This document shows, in pieces, positions 4,545 through 6,747 of a stretch of DNA of 6,747 nucleotides. The notes beneath the pieces are model-generated. The model ran no database searches. It was not told where the DNA came from and saw only the letters and a program-made list of their open reading frames with translations. Within the stretch, counting starts at the first letter, position 1, and every line of letters begins with the position of its first letter. The DNA lies in contig JAITEA010000050.1 in the NCBI GenBank assembly GCA_031282285.1, forward strand, positions 1 through 6,747, read 5' to 3'. The position numbers and the translations under genes are program-made. Source of the DNA: Helicobacteraceae bacterium (lineage in GTDB: Bacteria; Campylobacterota; Campylobacteria; Campylobacterales; SZUA-545).

Positions 4545-5894
4545 ATGCGCATTCTGCCTCTCTTACTAACGCTCGCGGTAGCGGCGTTTGGCGGCGTCGA
4601 AGTCGCAAAAATCTGGTCCGACCAAGAGATCAAAGCGAGCGAGACGGGCGAATTTCTGCGCTTTAGCCTCTACAAACTAGAGGGCAATCAAACTGGCGCC
4701 ACGCTCCTCGTCGTGGGCGGCGTGCATGGCGACGAACCGGGCGGCTACTTCGCGCCCGCCATTTTAGCCTCGCATTACACGATCAAAAAAGGCGCGGTTT
4801 GGGTAACGCCGAATCTGAACGCCGAAAGCATAGTCCGCTCGAGGCGCGGAATATACGGCGATATGAATCGCAAATTTTTCAAGATCGCCGAAAAGGATCG
4901 CGATTTTGATATGGTGCGCGAGATCAAAAAGATCGCGCTCGATCCGCAGGTCGATCTGATACTCAATCTTCACGACGGACACGGATTTTACCGCGAGCGG
5001 TGGGAGAGCACCATATTCAACCCGCGAGCGTGGGGGCAAACGCTTGTCATAGACCAAAAAACGCTTGCCGACGTGAAGTTCGGCAATATGGACGAGATCG
5101 CCAAGCGCGTTACGGACAATATGGGCGCGTCGCTTAAAGAGGAGCATCACTTTTTCCGCGTCAAAAACACGGAGACGCGCTATAAAGACGAGGAGATGCA
5201 AAAGTCGCTTACCTATTTCGCCGTTACCAACCTTAAACCTGCGTTTGGGCAAGAAACCAGCAAAAATATCGACGCGCTCGCCCTGAAAGTCGAGTATCAC
5301 CTGCGCTCCATCGAGGAGTTTATGAAGGTGATGGATATTGAGTACGAGCGCGATTTTGAGCTTAACGCCAAAGATATACAGGCGGTTTTGGACGACGCGG
5401 GGAGGCTTAAAATCAACGATAAAATATCGCTGGAGCTTACGGAGCTAAGAAATATTATGCGTTATGTGCCGCTACGCGGGGACAACCAAGATCGCTTCGT
5501 TTTCAATCACCCGCTTGGCGCGATGAAGCAAACCGACGATCGCTACGATATTTTCATCGGCAATAAGCGCGTCAGCTCGTTTTACCCGCAATTTTTCGGC
5601 GACGATTGCAAACTGGGCGCAATTGCCGTCGCAATCGACGGAGAGAGCCGCAACGCTGCGATCGGCGATACTATCGCGATCGAAAAAAACTTTAACATCG
5701 CGCCCATCGACGGCGTGCGCGTAAATGTGATCGGCTTTAGCGCCAAAGGCTCGCAGAACGAAAGCAATATCACGCTCGCCAAAAAGGATATGACGGCGCG
5801 TTTTAGCGAAGATGTGCGTGGATCGACCTACCGCGTGGAGTTCTATCGCGGCGGCGAGTTTTGCGGAATGATTAACGCGAAATTTATCAAGTAG
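4545..5894 (+). CDS. csd4: M99-family peptidoglycan DL-carboxypeptidase, Csd4/Pgp1-like (cell shape)
   Basis: The 449-residue protein begins with a signal peptide (MRILPLLLTLAVAAFG), so it should act in the periplasm. Family members trim muropeptide tripeptides to dipeptides and are needed for helical shape in H. pylori (Csd4) and C. jejuni (Pgp1). The M14-like catalytic domain shows GGVHGDEPGG (58-67) with His61 and Glu64 as zinc ligands, NLHDGHG (141-147) with His143 as third ligand, and FGQETS (234-239) with Glu237 as likely general base. These four positions equal those I recall for H. pylori Csd4 (46, 49, 128, 222) plus a constant 15. Csd4 has Gln at the first; here it is the canonical His. 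Residues from about 270 on form the additional C-terminal region seen in M99 proteins. The gene has its own promoter and overlaps the end of the polymerase gene by 8 bases. Confidence 0.93.
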   Translation: MRILPLLLTLAVAAFGGVEVAKIWSDQEIKASETGEFLRFSLYKLEGNQTGATLLVVGGVHGDEPGGYFAPAILASHYTIKKGAVWVTPNLNAESIVRSRRGIYGDMNRKFFKIAEKDRDFDMVREIKKIALDPQVDLILNLHDGHGFYRERWESTIFNPRAWGQTLVIDQKTLADVKFGNMDEIAKRVTDNMGASLKEEHHFFRVKNTETRYKDEEMQKSLTYFAVTNLKPAFGQETSKNIDALALKVEYHLRSIEEFMKVMDIEYERDFELNAKDIQAVLDDAGRLKINDKISLELTELRNIMRYVPLRGDNQDRFVFNHPLGAMKQTDDRYDIFIGNKRVSSFYPQFFGDDCKLGAIAVAIDGESRNAAIGDTIAIEKNFNIAPIDGVRVNVIGFSAKGSQNESNITLAKKDMTARFSEDVRGSTYRVEFYRGGEFCGMINAKFIK

Positions 5895-6747
5895 ATTTCG
5901 CGTAGGTTAAAATGCCGTATCCGTATTTGGTTCGCGCTTTATATAGCGCGTCGCCCACGGCGCGGTTTTTGCCGTCTTTTTGCCAATGCAGCAGTTCGCC
6001 CGCGGCAAATCTACCCGCAAAATCGCACGCGCAGATCGCGAAATAGTTAATCGCGTCCAGCGGATTTTTATCAATTTCTCTAAACGCATCTTTTGCTATA
6101 TCTCTTAACAGTTTTTCGCTAAATAAACGATCGGTTTTAATTTTAATGTGTTCGCTTGGAAAAACCTTATAGCCTATCGTAAATGAAAAGCCGCGAGGCT
6201 CTTTTTTGGCGCGGGCGATATTATACGCCAGATGTCCGCACAGGATCAAAACTCTTCTGAGCGCCTCGTCGCGATCGACGATCGGATCGAAAACGCGCGA
6301 TATGCCTATCTGTTTGCGCTCTCGCGGATCGGCTTCAAATCTGATCGGTTCGCCGTTTAGCTCGCGCAGCAGATCGCGCCCGTTTTTGCCAAGCGCGGTT
6401 AGCAGGCTGGGCGATCCGAGTATATCGCCCAGCGTCTTTATGCCGTAGCGCTCCAGATAAGAGCCAATCTTGCGTCCTATCCCCGCAAGCGCTCTTATTG
6501 GTTTGTCGTTTACGAAGTTTTTTGTATCGCGGTTTTTTACGACCAGCACGCCAAAAGGTTTTGCGCTTTTTGCCGCGAGTTTCGCGATTGATTTATTAGC
6601 TCCCGCGCCGATCGAAGCGGGCAGACTTAACTCTTTGTAAAGATCGGCTTGCATATTACGCAGATAACGCTCCGTTTCGCTCTCTTTTATAAACCCGTCG
6701 AGCGATCCGAAAAACTCGTCTATGCTGTACTGCTCCAAAATCGGAAC
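5887..6747 (-). CDS. dinB: Y-family DNA polymerase, DinB/Pol IV-like, N terminus beyond window
   Basis: The minus-strand frame is open from the right edge (VPILEQYSIDE...) and gives 286 residues to a TGA at 5889-5887. The catalytic palm motif SIDE (Asp10, Glu11 of the fragment) is at the very start. It is followed by ASIGAGANKSIAKLAAKSAKPFG (split here as ASIGAGANK 44-52 and SIAKLAAKSAKPFG 53-66), a helix-hairpin-helix AGIGRKIGSYLERYGI (88-103) and the little-finger domain from about 145, ending in KARTKYG, similar to KIRxKYG ends of many Pol IV proteins. By comparison with E. coli DinB, where SIDE is near residue 103, about 95 residues are missing. Such polymerases copy across damaged bases and are error-prone. 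I see no clear clamp-binding motif at the C terminus. A UmuC-like assignment is less likely because of the KPxG motif. Confidence 0.9.
   Translation of the reverse strand, partial: VPILEQYSIDEFFGSLDGFIKESETERYLRNMQADLYKELSLPASIGAGANKSIAKLAAKSAKPFGVLVVKNRDTKNFVNDKPIRALAGIGRKIGSYLERYGIKTLGDILGSPSLLTALGKNGRDLLRELNGEPIRFEADPRERKQIGISRVFDPIVDRDEALRRVLILCGHLAYNIARAKKEPRGFSFTIGYKVFPSEHIKIKTDRLFSEKLLRDIAKDAFREIDKNPLDAINYFAICACDFAGRFAAGELLHWQKDGKNRAVGDALYKARTKYGYGILTYAKST

Noticed and set aside
4764..5300. Minus-strand open frame (178 codons) opposite csd4
   Set aside because: Lies wholly within the M99 catalytic domain coding region and shows no domain of its own.

Overview
The window most likely comes from a flagellated member of the Campylobacterota (Epsilonproteobacteria), probably an uncultured, host-associated, Helicobacteraceae-like lineage. 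The evidence is an M99-family peptidoglycan carboxypeptidase of the Csd4/Pgp1 type, which is characteristic of helical epsilonproteobacteria, together with a proximal-rod gene flgB preceded by a near-consensus sigma-54 promoter, as is usual for rod genes in that group. The base composition is GC-rich for the phylum: a 60-base sample of queC is about 58% GC. Genes are tightly packed, and no stretch over 300 bases lacks a gene.

Layout, left to right: (1) 1-386, minus strand, the N-terminal part of a family-4-like uracil-DNA glycosylase running off the left edge. (2) 473-886, plus strand, ybeY, divergent from the glycosylase across an 86-base promoter region. (3) 2320-2748 flgB and 915-2309 nnr, minus strand, a two-gene operon transcribed from a sigma-54 promoter at 2785-2801; nnr converges on ybeY with a 28-base gap. 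(4) 2820-3482 queC, plus strand, divergent from flgB. (5) 3547-4386, plus strand, an orphan Dam/DpnM-type adenine methylase that is poorer in GC than its neighbours. (6) 4545-5894, plus strand, a secreted Csd4/Pgp1-like cell-shape carboxypeptidase with its own promoter. (7) 5887-6747, minus strand, the C-terminal three quarters of a DinB-like Y-family DNA polymerase, overlapping the end of csd4 tail to tail and running off the right edge.

The genes are mostly housekeeping functions: DNA repair and lesion bypass (UDG, DinB), rRNA maturation (YbeY), flagellar rod (FlgB), NAD(P)H repair (Nnr), queuosine precursor synthesis (QueC), cell shape (Csd4) and DNA methylation (Dam-like). I see no CRISPR array, insertion sequence, tRNA/rRNA gene or clear defence island, and no evidence for a wholly new multi-gene system.

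The points most worth a second look are: the strong over-representation of GATC and of the 8-base palindrome GCGATCGC (similar to the cyanobacterial HIP1 repeat), alongside a Dam-like gene that is itself poor in GATC; three genes whose -10 box lies only 6-7 bases before the start codon, suggesting leaderless mRNAs; flgB coupled to nnr instead of flgC-fliE; and a canonical His zinc ligand in the Csd4 homologue where H. pylori Csd4 has an unusual Gln.
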